From the NCBI GenBank assembly GCA_035048495.1, contig CM068551.1, positions 9,735,248 through 9,799,247 of the forward strand: DNA of 64,000 bases. The letters are read 5' to 3'. The position numbers and the translations under genes were made by a program. The DNA is from Euptelea pleiosperma (taxonomy: Eukaryota; Streptophyta; Magnoliopsida; Ranunculales; Eupteleaceae). Of this stretch, positions 11,562 to 23,190 are shown piece after piece. A model generated the notes under the pieces. It made no database searches, was not told where the DNA came from, and saw only the letters and a program-made list of their open reading frames with translations. The stretch's first letter is position 1, and every line of letters starts with the position of its first letter.

Positions 11562-11869
11562 AAAGGAGTGAAATGAGAGGGGAGGAAGGATTTGGGGGTT
11601 TTAAAGCTTCGTCAATTCGGGTTGGGGATTCACGGTTTTGCAGAGCGTGGTCAACCGATCTCAAAAAAGTTTGACTTTCTTGACCGATCGATTGTCCAGT
11701 GAATCCACACCGGTGTACCCATCAAAAATATATTGAAGTGCTATTAAGGCTAGTCGCCTAGTCTGTCTAAACCGGTGGACCGTTTCTTAAGACAGATAAG
11801 TCTAACAAATAATCAGATAGATTAAAGGGCTGAGGCACAACCCTAACATAAACTTGTTTACTCTATAGC
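11562..11869 (-). mobile_element. Possible copia 3' region, unresolved
   Basis: The sequence on either side of the solo LTR (8317-8521 and 11562-11869) was continuous before that insertion. On the minus strand it reads into a CCTTAAATAACCCC promoter-like stretch, and the part at 11640-11760 is rich in GACCGATCGA-type motifs common in copia LTR promoters. It directly follows the gag remnant. I could not match it to a second LTR, so the assignment is tentative. Confidence 0.3.
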
Positions 11870-12550
11870 GTTAGGACGGATGTTTCATTCTGGAGAAAAT
11901 TTTCTTTCTCATTCTCTATTTCATTTCATTTTAGTTTTAGTAAGTTCACAAATTTTAATGATGAGAGTGGAGTTTCCATTACAAAGTTTGTTTATTTCAA
12001 GTTTCTGATTATCACAAATCTTAGCAGGTTTATTTTCTTAATATTAGTTATTATAGGCTTCTTGTAAATCTTCATTACTAGATTCTATATCAATTTTACT
12101 ATCTTCTTTATCTAGCTAAAAGATGAATTGCATTAAAATTAGATTTAATCATTAAGGCTTTCATTTGATCAAATTCTTCATTATCATTAATAGAATTTGT
12201 TTCATTTTCTAAATCATAACCCATGTGGCTTTCATATCTTTAGTTTTATTAACACATTCACTAGAAATGTGACAATAACCCATACGTTTGTAGCATTGAA
12301 TTTCTTCCTTAATGATTTTATTTTAAAGAGTTTTCTACTTTTAGTTTCAAAATTTCTTTTATCTTTATTTATAAAAAAAGTTTTTAAATCTTTTAGCCAT
12401 TAGAACAACTTCATCCTAATCATCGGATTCTTTAGAGTTATCATTAGATGTTTTTAAAGCAATCCATTTTTTACTATTGGGTTGAAGTTTTAATTCAAAG
12501 GTTTGAATAGATCATATTAGTTATTCTATTTTAATGTTATCTATATTAAT
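11870..12550 (-). pseudogene. Ty1-copia gag, C-terminal part (decayed)
   Basis: The minus strand encodes a gag zinc-knuckle region around 12195-12330 (CYKRMGYCHISSEC). Here the second cysteine of the CX2CX4HX4C knuckle is arginine. It is followed by the acidic, Asn/Glu-rich tail and a coiled-coil-like stretch typical of long plant copia gag proteins. Stops and frameshifts are frequent. Its N-terminal half lies at 16725-17310, and the two parts join in frame across the inserted DNA at 12551-16724. Pol is not found downstream. Confidence 0.6.
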
Positions 12551-12639
12551 ATTGCAACATATTTAACAATTTATAAATGCCCCAGATATCCTACAGTAGA
12601 GAGGTTTGAAGACTTATCCCTTGTGACATGAATTTCAAA

Positions 12640-14030
12640 ATAAAATCATTAGAATCCAATTAACAGTTGATTTTAGTCATGTTACACATCTGAAAGAAGT
12701 ATATTCTGAAATATTCCCCTAACGACGTAAAAACATTAATTGACCGTCATTAAATAGTAGTCAAAGTTCACTTCCCTTTTCCTTATGTCAATGTCATAAA
12801 ACACTCATCTACGAAAAAAATAGATGAACCTAACAAATCCAGTAAACAAAGTAAACGTAGAGTGCAATCAACTAAACTATGACAAGCTAAAACACAATCT
12901 CTCTGAGCTACGCAAATGTAATTATGTACACAAACCACAACCAAATCTACTTAATCTATTTATTTTTATCAATAAAAAGGTTGCAGGTTGTGTTGCTTTA
13001 CTATGCTTTCCTAGCACAAAATACTAAAACCATTTTGTTGAAAGTGCAGAGATACATACGATAACACATGCCTCAAATAGCATTATGGATGATAAGGTGA
13101 AAAAGAATGGAACCGTGGTGAGCTAAATAAAGCATACATTTTAATATTGAGTTGAATTTCCTTTCCTCCCAAGCAGATACTGAATGCATTTTTTATACTA
13201 AATGCATTTCAAGCTCTACATTGGTCAGCATTGATCCATTTTCATGGAGCTGCACCATAACCCTAAAACATTCTTGTTACACAAAAATAATCTTTAATCT
13301 TTAAGAATTGCACAAGAATGAGTTAACTCTTAGTCAAGCATTCAGTCTTTTTTTTGGCGTAAAATGCTAAGTTCGTCAACTATAGGTTTAGAATTATTTC
13401 ACATTCGTCAAATCAAAAAGAGAATCAAAGCTGAATACGATTTCTATACACAAATTCACACTCTAATGTTATTTTATTTTTTTTATGGGCCAAATTTACC
13501 ATCTCCTTGATATTCCTACAGTAGTAAATTTCTACAACCTGGGGCACGCCATTTCTCAAAAACAGGGGCACACAAATCACTTCTTAATCTAGAAAAATAT
13601 TATCCATCTCCATGTCAAAATCATGCATTCAAATCACACATTTATAGAGCATAAAACTAAATCTAAAACCTAAAACCTAAATTCAGACTTAAAAAAATGA
13701 AAATTCTCAGGAATAAAAAATCCTACAAGATCCAAATCAGGAACTTACAAGAACTAGTCCAGAAATTTCTCAGTGTTGGGTTGCTCTCCGGTACCCAACC
13801 CTCTAGAGTTGCATCCTTAAGGCTGGCCTATTCTGAAAAGGGACCATTACCTATTTTGGGAACAAAAGTTTATTCCCACACCTGATGTGCATTTGCTAAT
13901 GGGTAGATGTTTGGCCACAGGACATGGATCAACACTTGGATTCAACAGCTAAATAATCATGACCACCTTTCCACAAATAAGACGAAAACGTTTCTTGCCT
14001 TGACACCATAAAAAGTAAAGAGACGGGATA
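12640..14030. other. No recognisable gene (interior of CACTA-type insertion)
   Basis: AT-rich sequence without a convincing coding frame. The small frames at 12824-13027 and 13697-13885 show no family I recognise. Confidence 0.4.
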
Positions 14031-14487
14031 TTGGCACCCGCGTTTTCGCTCAGTAAACCCAAAAATCCTCCTCCCTCCTTTTTCACTCATCACACCCATA
14101 AAAAAATAAAAAAAAAAAAAGAAAACCTAAAAAAAATGAAAAAAAAATAGAGAAGAAGAAGAAGAAGAAGAAGAGGAGGAGGAGGACGCCGGCGTTGCCG
14201 TTGCAGGTACGTCTCTCTCTCTCTCTCTCTCTCTCTTGCTCTCTCTCCCTCTTCATCTCACTCTCAATTATGGGCTGCTAAGGGTTGCCGAGTATGGCAT
14301 TCCACACTCGACCTCAGGGGCTGCCAAGAGAGAGAGAGAGAGAGAGAGAGAGACGTACCTACGGCGGTGGAAGCGGCGACGACGGCCTCCTCCTCCTCTT
14401 CTTCTTCTTCTTCTCCGGTTTTTTTTTTTTTTTTGGGTGGATGGGTGTGATGAGTGATGGGTTTACTGAGCGAAAACGCGGGTGCCA
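14031..14487. mobile_element. Foldback/MITE with long inverted arms
   Basis: The start ttggcacccgcgttttcgct is the reverse complement of the end (14457-14487), and the similarity continues inward. GAA/GAGGAG repeats on the left face CTC/TTC repeats on the right, and a CT run at 14211-14235 faces a GA run at 14330-14352. Each run is flanked by the complementary gcaggtacgt / acgtacct. The two arms of roughly 200 bp would form a nearly continuous hairpin around a short loop near 14260-14320. No clear target duplication was found. No protein is encoded. Confidence 0.8.
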
Positions 14488-14920
14488 ACATCATGTCCCA
14501 AAGTAAAAGAAGCCTGAATATTTGATGCCTACTGAAAAACCAAAAAATGAAAAATAATTTTTGGCATTTACATAAGCTTTAATTGGATTCATATAAATAT
14601 GTATACACGATGGCAAAAATTAAGCTATTAAAAATAACTCTATTCATCAATGATGAATAGTGCTCGCCGGAAGGAACGAAGGTAAGAGAGAGAGGGAGAA
14701 TATGCTAACCTTTTGTGTACCGATGGTAATGTAGTGTTGCTTGCAGCAGGCGTGTGGGTGACCAGGTGGACAGAGACGATGGGGGAAAGAGAGGAGAGTC
14801 AAGGGTGGGGTAGGGAAGGGATCCAGACTCCGTCGTCAGCGGCAAGATATTGCCACCGGAGAAGATGGTGAGAGAGAGGAGAGTGAAGGAAAGGGTGGGG
14901 TGGGGATTGGGGAGTCAAGA

Positions 14921-15208
14921 CGAGAAGATGAATCAATGGCAGATTTTTGGTTAGGATGATCTCTATGGTGAGGAGATCATCCTCACAAAAATTCAAATCA
15001 TTTTGATATTCGTAGACTGGTTTAGAAGTTGAAAAATTATGGATCGTCCGTGTAACTTGAAAACCACATTTGATGGGGTTAAAAATTTCAGAATGGGCTA
15101 ATTTTTTGTTGGGATGATCTATATGGTGAGAAGATAATCCTCACCAAAAATCAGCCATTGAATCATCTTCTATGTGGGTTCGCCAAAATGGTTGTCCCCT
15201 GACCCTAG
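14921..15208. mobile_element. MITE family 1 copy a
   Basis: Both ends carry agaagatgaatcaatggc-type sequence in inverted orientation, followed inward by ggatgatctc...gtgaggagat. The same structure occurs at 15595-15858 and, most complete, at 49606-49918. Confidence 0.6.
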
Positions 15209-15244
15209 CCCATAAAAAAAGAGACTAAAACTTTGTCACTGACT

Positions 15245-15535
15245 ACAGCCAATACGAGCCACGTGGCACATTATTAGAGAACGCTGATTGTATGGATGTT
15301 TCGTCGATCCCTAGGTGGACCTACAAACCAAAAATCACCCTGATTAATGGCTTATAAGTGTTGGATTTGAGCCATTTTCATGGGTTGATTTTAACCTTAG
15401 GAATTTGAGCATATTGCCATTATTTTGGTACAAGGATCCAAAGGTTTTAAATCATTGATTAGGCTGATTTTTGCTATGTAAGCCCATATAGGGATTGGCC
15501 AAACATCCATATGGTTGGAATTCTCTAAAGTCTAA
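15245..15535. mobile_element. MITE family 2 copy a
   Basis: The inverted ends carry the block ggatgtttcgtcgatccctaggtgg and its complement (near 15300 and 15490), enclosing a conserved core around tgagccattttcatgggttg. Related copies lie at 22345-22672, 45586-45725 (one arm), and in every RLP unit. Confidence 0.55.
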
Positions 15536-15594
15536 ATTTCCCTTAGGGTCAGGCTCAACGGACACATATTTTCACACACAATTTTGGTGTACCC

Positions 15595-15858
15595 CATGGA
15601 AGATAAATCAATGGCTGATTTTTGGTGATGATGATCTCATCACCATATAGATCACCCCTACAAAAAATCAGCCCATTCCGAAATTTCTAACACCATCAAA
15701 TGTGGGTTTCAAGTTAACGGTAATGAATAGACGATCCATAATTCTTTAACTTGTAAACCATGCTATGAAAATCAGAATGATTTGAATTTTTGTGAGGGTG
15801 ATCTCCTCACCATATAGACCATCCTCACCAAAAATTATCCCATTCCAAAACTTCTAAT
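15595..15858. mobile_element. MITE family 1 copy b
   Basis: Starts agataaatcaatggctgat and contains the gatctcctcacc motif near the right end. It aligns with the copies at 14921 and 49606. Confidence 0.5.
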
Positions 15859-16004
15859 TTATATATTGGCCCCCGACGATTATTTATGTGTGAAAATAGG
15901 TGTCCATTGAGTCTGACCCTTCTCTAAATTATGGGTGATCATATTAGTTTTACTCTTTTTGGCATGCCAAAGCACGATTATTTTTACTCACCACTGCCAT
16001 CTAG

Positions 16005-16240
16005 GCCCACTGACCGCATGATGTTTAGCTGACCACTTGGTAGACATTCTTACCAAAAGTCAGCATGTTTGATGATTTTTAACCATTGGTTTTAGTACCC
16101 AAGAATAATGGTTGAATCCAACTGCTAGAATCACATCTTAAAAAGTACTAAAATCTAATGGCTAGAAATGACCAATAAGGGTGTTTTTGGTGTGTATATC
16201 CATGAAGCGGTGGGCAAAACATTCACACAGTCAATTGGCC
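16005..16240. mobile_element. MITE family 3 copy a
   Basis: The ends resemble each other in inverted orientation (ccgcatgatgtttagctgac at the left, tccatgaagcggtgggc near the right), enclosing a core around aaccattgg. Related copies are at 43590-43850 and 49180-49500. Confidence 0.5.
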
Positions 16241-16724
16241 CAAATTGTAGCATTGAGTAACAAAAACGTGCTTCGCATGCCAAAATGTTTCAAGTATACC
16301 TTGTTACATATATTTTCCAATGAGAAATGAGAATAAAATAAAATAGGAGGGAAAAAAGTATTAGTGGCGACACTAGTAGCCACAAAAAGTTTTGAATTTA
16401 GCCGCAATAAAAATAAATGCGGCTAAAACTAACAATTAGCGATGAACCATAAAGTTGCCACTAGAACCTTTAACTTTTAGCAACAGAAAACTAAAACTTG
16501 CCACTAAATATATTTTCCTCCAAACCAAATGCACGCCAAAATTTCGCGCCATGCAATTAGTGACGACTTTTTGCTACGATATTAATTTAGATTGTCACTA
16601 AATACGACTATGGTAACACCTTTAGTGGAGACATCAAATATTCGTCACTAAAAGTAAATTTTTAGTGGCGTTATACGAACTACAGCTAAAAATGTCGTCA
16701 CTAAAAACTACATTTCTTGTAGTG

Positions 16725-17310
16725 AATTTTACTCTCTTCTATTGCAATTGGTTTAGGATGAAATCTATTAATTAGTGATCTTAATATTTTTCTAACAATT
16801 TTTTATTTAGGGATGGCTTCGCTAAGACCCCACATAGAGTTGATAATATCACTTAGTTTAGTATAAAATTTAATTAAAGTTACATCTTCATTCATTTTAA
16901 TAATTTTAAATTGAGTTGTAAGCATTTGTAATTTAGATATTTTAACTGTTAGTTGCTTTATGTGTTGTTTCTAAAATATCACAAGCATGTTTAGTAGATT
17001 TACATGCAATAATCCTTTAAATTCATTATGAGACAAAGAGCAGTAGATGGCATTCAAGTCTCTATTGTTAACATTATATGCATCTTTATCTACATCAAGC
17101 CAAGTAATTTTACTTTTAATTTTAACTGTAGTTTCATCTCCAACAGTTAATTCCTCAGTGGGCCATGTCTCGCTCACTTCGATGGATTTCAAACTCTTCA
17201 TTAAGAGATTTTAGGAATGTACTTATTCTAGCCTTCCACTAGGGCATAGTTTTTGAGCCATCAAATAAATGAGGTCTAGAATCAGAGTTACTCTTCTCTC
17301 ATAGACATAT
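16725..17310 (-). pseudogene. Ty1-copia gag, N-terminal part (decayed)
   Basis: The minus strand encodes a typical plant copia gag (UBN2-type) region. It starts with a RPHLFDGSK-like N-terminus near 17270, followed by WKARISTFLKSLNEEFE, NAIYCSLSHNEFK, KISKLQMLTTQFK and FYTKLSDIINSM. It is broken by several frameshifts and stops. It joins in frame with the zinc-knuckle part at 11870-12550 once the intervening insertion is ignored. Confidence 0.7.
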
Positions 17311-17388
17311 TAAGGGAAATGGTTTTACTTAGGTGATTAGACCTTTTGCACATGTGTTAGCTAGTGTTGCGTGCGCCTTGGTCCTATG

Positions 17389-17601
17389 GTCAGTTCCTTA
17401 TTAAGATCTACGATTTGCTCGTCCGGAGATTGGCGAGGTCGTGGTTGCTGCTGCCCAAATGTTTGTTCTTTGGAATCTGATTCGATGGAGGACATGGTCA
17501 GTTCCTTATTAAGATCCACGATTCGCTCGTCCGGAGATTGGCGAGGTCGTGGCTATTGCTGCCCAAATGTTTGTTCTTTGGAATCAATGGAGGACATACC
17601 T
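17389..17601. repeat. Tandem duplication, unit about 108 bp
   Basis: Two adjacent copies start atggtcagttccttattaag at about 17387 and 17495. They differ by a few substitutions and a 9-bp deletion (gattcgatg missing in the second). The stretch can be read as protein but matches no family I know. Confidence 0.8.
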
Positions 17602-18786
17602 TAAGATTTGGGGTAATAATGTGCAAATGGGGTGAGGAGTCCTTTTAAAATGACAATTCTTCATACATGAATAGGTTACATGGATCCAAGAGGCCTTGTA
17701 GATGTATTTATTTTTTGTTTGGTTTGATAGACTAACTTTTTTCCTTTCTCATTTGTCTTGATAGGTAGGAGCAATCAAATGTCAATCTCATTCGACCCCT
17801 CTATGACACTTAAACTATCTAAGAATCAGGGAGGTCGGCTCAAGGCATGGGGAATGTTTAAAGATGATCCAAGTCTCAAATGATCTGGCTGCAAAAGGGG
17901 AGGGGGGGGGGGGGGGGCGTGTATGTTTAATTCAGTGTGTAATAATGTAAAGGGATGAAAAAGAAAAAGGGGGGGAGAAAATTATATAACCAGGAAGCTA
18001 TGTAACCATGTATTTTTCTATTCCCGAAATGTGATTGTCCGTGTAATTATGAAATGTTTGATAAAGGATTCAACCTAAAGGCATTCATTTTAGCAATTAA
18101 TCTTCTACCTGATTCATCTTTTAAAAGTCTTTACACTAACCATTGCAAGGTTTAATCTATTAAAATCCCCTAAGTCGATCAAGATGAAGACCAAAGGCTG
18201 CACTTTTGGGGTTATGATTCGTTTTCCTACCATGGATGAATCCTCTAAAAAGACCCATCCAAGGCAGGCTCATTGTTCAAGTCATAGAACCTCCCTGTGA
18301 TGCATTACTACGACATTGATTAATCATTCCAAGATAAAGTATGCAGGTTTAGGTTAGAGAGTAAGTAAGAGAAAGTATGGAACATCTTCATTCTCATGCT
18401 ACCTGATCAAGTGATTCGGGTTAACGGTTGTATTCGGGCTTATAAATGAACCCTAGAAGGGGTAAGTGTCAATTCCCTCAACAATTCGACAGAGTAATGA
18501 CCCTTTTTGAAGAACAGAAGACTGATCCTCTTCCTCCTCCCCAAGGCCTCTATTTATAGAGTTCTGAAAGGAGAGGGGTTACATATGTATCTATTTACAA
18601 ATATACCCTTCTTAGTCGAAGTAGGACTGTCACGCATGATTTTGCTGACTTTATCATTCGATGCAGGCCCAGTCAATGTAACTAACCCTGAATTATTGAG
18701 TAACAAGTACTCTTTGATGAATAATCATTGAATTTCTATCTAAATTGCTGGTGAAATGCTGATCTAAGGGTCGAGATTCAATCTGG
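17602..18786. other. No recognised gene; minus-strand TATA-like element
   Basis: No convincing coding frame. A run of 17 G lies near 17904-17921. On the minus strand CTCTATAAATAGAGG (about 18545-18560) is a strong TATA-like motif, itself palindromic, lying 230 bp downstream of the 148-bp repeat array. It may be the promoter of a decayed LTR element. Confidence 0.35.
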
Positions 18787-18789
18787 ACC

Positions 18790-20271
18790 CCAATTGTCAA
18801 AACTGCTCGGATCTGCTCCATGAAAATGAGACCTGAGCCAATCCGCAGGCTCCTCATGACCTCAGGAGTGTATATACAAATCGATTTTGTTAGATGGATC
18901 CAGATTAGAGAGATCTGGACCGTTGATTTCTGATCATCAGATTATCAAAATCACTATAATCTATTTGGTGAAAATGAGATCTGAGCCGATCCGCAGGCTC
19001 CTCATGACCTCAGGAGTCTATGCGTGAATCGATTTTGTCATATGGGTCCATATCAGAGAGATCTGGACCGTTGCTTCCTAATCATCTAATCATGAAAACC
19101 GTTCCAATCTGCTTGGTGAAAATGAGATCTAAACCCATCCGCAGGCTCCTCATGACCTCAGGAGTCTATACATGAATCGATTTTGTCTTATAGGTCCAGA
19201 TCATAGATATCTGGATCGTTGATTCCTAATCATCCGATCGTCAAAACTGTTCCAATCTGCTTAGTGAAAATGAGATCTGAGCCCATCCGCAGGCTCCTCA
19301 TGACCTCAAGAGTCTATACATGAATCAGTTTTGTCATATGGGTCCAGATCACAAAGATCTGGATCGTTGATTCTTGATCATCCGATCGTCAAAACCGCTC
19401 CAATCTGCTTAATGAAAATGAGATCTGAGTCCATCCGCAGGCTCCTCATGACCTTAGGTGTCTATACATTAATCGGTTTTGTTAGATGGGTCCAAATCAG
19501 AGAGATCTGGACCATTGATTCTTGATCATCCAATCATCAAAACCGCTACAATCTGCTTGTTGAAAATGAGATCTGAGCCCATCCATAGGCTCCTCATAAC
19601 CTTAGGAGTCTATACATGAAGCGATTTTGTATAAGGGTCCAAATTAGAGAGATCTGGACCATTGATTCCTGATCGTCCGATCGTCAATCCCGCTCCAATC
19701 GACTTGATGAAAATGAGATCTGAGCCCATCCGAAGGCTCCTCATAACCTCAGGAGTCTATACATGAATCGGTTTTGTCATATGGGTCTAGATCAGAGAGA
19801 TCTGGACTGTTAATTCTTGATCGTCGGATCGTCAATACCGATCCAATCTACTTGGTGAAAATGAGATCTGAGCCCATCTACAGGCTCCTCATGATCTCAA
19901 GAGTCTATATATAAATCAGTTTTATCAAAAGGATCCAGATCAGAAATATTTGGACCGTTGATTCTTGATCGTCCGATTGTCAAAACCGCTCCAATTTGCT
20001 TGGAAAAAATAAGATCTGAGCCTATCCGTAGGCTCCTCATGACCTCAAGAGTCTATATATAAATCGGTTTTGTCAAATGGGTCCAAATCAGAGAGATCTG
20101 GACTGTTGATTCCTAATCGTCCGATCGTCAAAACCACTCCAATCTGCTTGGCAAAAATGAGATATGAGCTCATCCGTAGGCTCCTCATGACCTCAAGAGT
20201 CTATATACAAATCGGTTTTGTCAGATGGGTCCAGATCAGAGAGATCTGGACCGTTGATTCTTGATCGTTCC
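18790..20271. repeat. 148-bp tandem repeat, ten copies
   Basis: The landmark ggctcctcat recurs at 18848, 18996, 19144, 19292, 19440, 19588, 19735, 19883, 20031 and 20179. This is a period of 148 bp, with one of 147. Each unit contains aaaatgagatctgagccc, gagtctatac and the near-palindrome cagatcagagagatctgg. Unit length hardly varies, while point changes are scattered. An isolated part-unit lies at 21248-21311, beyond the copia LTR. Confidence 0.95.
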
Positions 20272-21231
20272 CCATAAGTGTTCATTTGCGTCCGTGGGTC
20301 GTGATTTCTACACTCATGCCATATTTCTTGTCTAATAGTTAGCTGTGATACCAATTGAAGTTCCCTTGATATTAATACGAGAAGACCTAGATGGGAGTAA
20401 ATAAGTTTATTAAAATTATCTTAAATTGATTACTAATATGCTTGAATTAAAACAGATTAATCAAGTTAAAGTAATAAAGAAACGAGACAACAATCCACTA
20501 CACAAAGATATACAGTGGTTCGTTGTCGCAACACTTACATCCATATTCCAATAGCTCTTATGAGATATCACCTTTTAAAATCAATATTTAAGTAATCTTA
20601 CATTATTGAATAGGGTAAATGACCCGATTTCGATCGCAATCGATAGGACAAGTAAGATTACAACCATAATCTTGTTCAGTCAAGACTAATATTTACTCAA
20701 GTAGGGAAACAACTATAGATGAATTGTATCAATATGGGGAATGTTTCTAAAGAGAAAGCTCCCAATAAACAAAGTTACCTCTCAAACGAGATTGGAGAAG
20801 AACGAAGCTTCAATATTGATGAAGCGCAGAGCACGACAACTGCTCTGAAAAGCAACTTGGACCAACCACCCGAATCACATGTAGTGTTGTAGAGGGCAAA
20901 CCACCAAAGCCAATCTCCCACAAATGGCAGCTAGAAGAACCACCAAAGCAAGTAAGGAGATCACAAACAAATACTCTTGGATTATGAAGAATTCAAGAGA
21001 AAGCAGAGTGAATTGGTGAGTATAAAGAATAGATGGTATTTATAGTTGAAGGAGAGCAAAGGAAAATGCTCGTTATTCGAGAAAAACCCAAGGACGATTG
21101 ACCAACTAATCAGAAAGCTCCTCTTGATTGGTCGACCGGTGGTCATTTCGCACCAGTCGCCCCGTCTCGAATCCGGTCGACCCCCCTGAACAAAACATGC
21201 ATTTAGGGTTTTGGTAGATGGGAGTCTCTCA
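20272..21231 (-). mobile_element. Ty1-copia LTR with primer binding site (partial element)
   Basis: On the minus strand an LTR-like segment ends GGGAACTTCA at 20357. It is followed by TTGGTATCACAGC (about 20342-20355), which differs by one base from the initiator-Met tRNA primer site TGGTATCAGAGC of plant copia elements. The LTR probably begins TGAGAGACTCCC at 21231. A minus-strand TATA box (CTATAAATACC, about 21038-21048) lies inside. Only about 85 bp of leader follow before the 148-bp repeats begin, and no coding region belongs to it. Confidence 0.6.
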
Positions 21232-21247
21232 TAATAGGCTGGGGGGC

Positions 21248-21311
21248 TCCAAATCCGTAGGCTCCTCACGACCTCAAGAGTATATATATAAATTGGTTTT
21301 GTTAGATAGAC
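21248..21311. repeat. Detached part-unit of the 148-bp repeat
   Basis: aaatccgtaggctcctcacg...aaattggttttgttagata matches the array units. It shows that the array once extended to the right of the copia LTR fragment. Confidence 0.75.
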
Positions 21312-22344
21312 CTTCTACTATGTGAATCGTGCTACAAAATTTAGTTTCCATCTTCATCTCTCCATCACGAGGGATGATGTTTGGACGTCTTGTGAGAGAT
21401 GCAACATTTTATAAAGATTTCACTTCTTCTAGGTGGCAATACGTCTTCTTTCCTTCTGTTTTTTTATTTATTTATTATTATCGGTAATATATGGGATGTT
21501 TGCTGCTTCTGGTGCAACAGTATAACCTTTGCCAATAGCAACGTACACTGCCTTACCATTGTTCTTCTATGCCGACCCTATCAACCTTAAGCTTCCTTAC
21601 TTACAATGGTGAGTGATACCAATTGTCAATGTTCCCTGGACCTATCAGCCCCGATGGATTTAGGAGGATTCAGCCATGTTTGGATCCACCATCCAATAGA
21701 CTTGTTTGGATGTTGGGATACTCTTAAGCACAGTTTTGATTTGAATGAAACTCTTTGGACAGTGGGAGAGTAGATTCGGAAGTGCTCTATATTTTTAGAC
21801 CCTTGGTTTGATAAATAGTTGAACTCTGGGGGTCACACTGAGCTCCAAAATCTGGTTCCACAACGGATAATGGCTGGGTTTTGGTCCTAGAGGTGAGGCT
21901 ATGGTAGACTGATTTGACCAAGTATTCGCCTAACTTGGTCTGGATCCACATGTAGGATTCAGGTTTGGGTATTCACCAAACTTGAGCAGACCTGACAATA
22001 AGGTCCAGCATGGTGACCACAGAAAAAGTCTTCTGGAAAAGGATTTGTGAGCCAAAAAAAAGTGTTGATCTAGAAATCTTTACTGAAGGCGGTCAAGGGG
22101 CCCAAGTGTTTGGTGTTACGCTATCTGTAAGTGTAAACCATCCATTCCATTGCATACCCTGCATGTGAACCACACCTGCAGTTATGCCATTTATGGATTG
22201 TATCTATGGTCAGTCTTGCATTCCCATACAGAAATATGGGGAAGTTGACAAATGATGGCTAAAATCTATTACTACTACTTTAAAGCCAAAACCTGGGTTG
22301 GGGCATGCCGCTAACCTTCAAGGGTTGACATCCCTCATCAACGA
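21312..22344. other. No recognisable gene
   Basis: Mixed-composition DNA without a convincing coding frame or repeat match inside the window. Confidence 0.4.
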
Positions 22345-22672
22345 TGACGAGGGAGAACAATATGAGCTACACCGCACACTCTTAGAGGCCACTTACCTTA
22401 TGGATGTTGGGCCCATCTCTAGGTGGACCTACATACCAAATATCAGCCTTATTAGTGATTTCAAACATTGGATCTTTGTACCCCAAATAATGCTCAAATT
22501 CTACGGATAAAATCGACCAAGAAAAACGACTATGATCCAATGCTTAGAAATGACTAATCAGGCTAATTTTTGGTCTGTAGGTCCACCTAGGGTTGGGCCA
22601 AACATCCATACGGTCAGTGGTCTCAAAGTGTGCCACATGGCTCATACTGCAGTCCATCAACAACGCCAATGA
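22345..22672. mobile_element. MITE family 2 copy b
   Basis: The left arm (atggatgttgggcccatctctaggtgg, near 22400) is repeated in inverted form on the right (ccacctagggttgggccaaacatccat, near 22590). The core resembles the copy at 15245-15535. Confidence 0.6.
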
Positions 22673-23190
22673 GGCCCCTCTATAATCACTCACGTGCAAC
22701 ACACGTGCCGCCCCCTAGTTACTAGGTGCTTTAAGGTCAACATAGCACATACATACATTGAACAGTGTTTTTCCCCCACTAGAAAGATCACCAATCCATG
22801 TGCCACTTATTCAATTGGCTACAATCCAAAAGTCACACAAGTTGGATGATGCTAGCGTTTTCAGATCACTAAACCTTCCATTAAATCTATGCAGTTTTCA
22901 GGATGGCCAGATTGGTTGGAAGGTGCAGAATAGACAGTCAAGATGATTAGACACCCATGCCTGGAGCATTTGTGGGACGGTCTTAAACAAATATACACCC
23001 ACTCCAAAGCAGAGTGAGTAGCGATACCGTGATATCTCCAGCATGGCATATTTTCTACATTTTATTGGGACTGTCAAAACCATCCCAAAAGATCAATTAG
23101 ATACAAATAACATTTAGATATTGGATTCATTCCGTACCTTATGAACACTTGATAGAGGGGAAACAGAGTTTATTCTGAGGAAGAAATTCA

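Larger units (their letters stand above)
12551..16724 (-). mobile_element. Insertion with CACTA (En/Spm) terminus inside copia gag
   Basis: The right end reads TTTCTTGTAGTG on the plus strand, the complement of the CACTACAAGAAA terminus of plant CACTA transposons. It is preceded by subterminal repeats of the AGTGGCGAC / GTCACTAA type (16360-16715). The trinucleotide AAT occurs at both junctions (12548-12550 and 16725-16727), and the copia gag frame resumes across them, as expected for a 3-bp target duplication. The left terminus is not recognisably CACTA, and no transposase frame is visible. It may be a non-autonomous or internally rearranged copy. Nested MITEs and a foldback lie inside. Confidence 0.55.

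Noticed and set aside
18790..20271. CRISPR-like array
   Set aside because: The whole 148-bp unit is repeated with no unique spacers, and the context is a plant nuclear genome.
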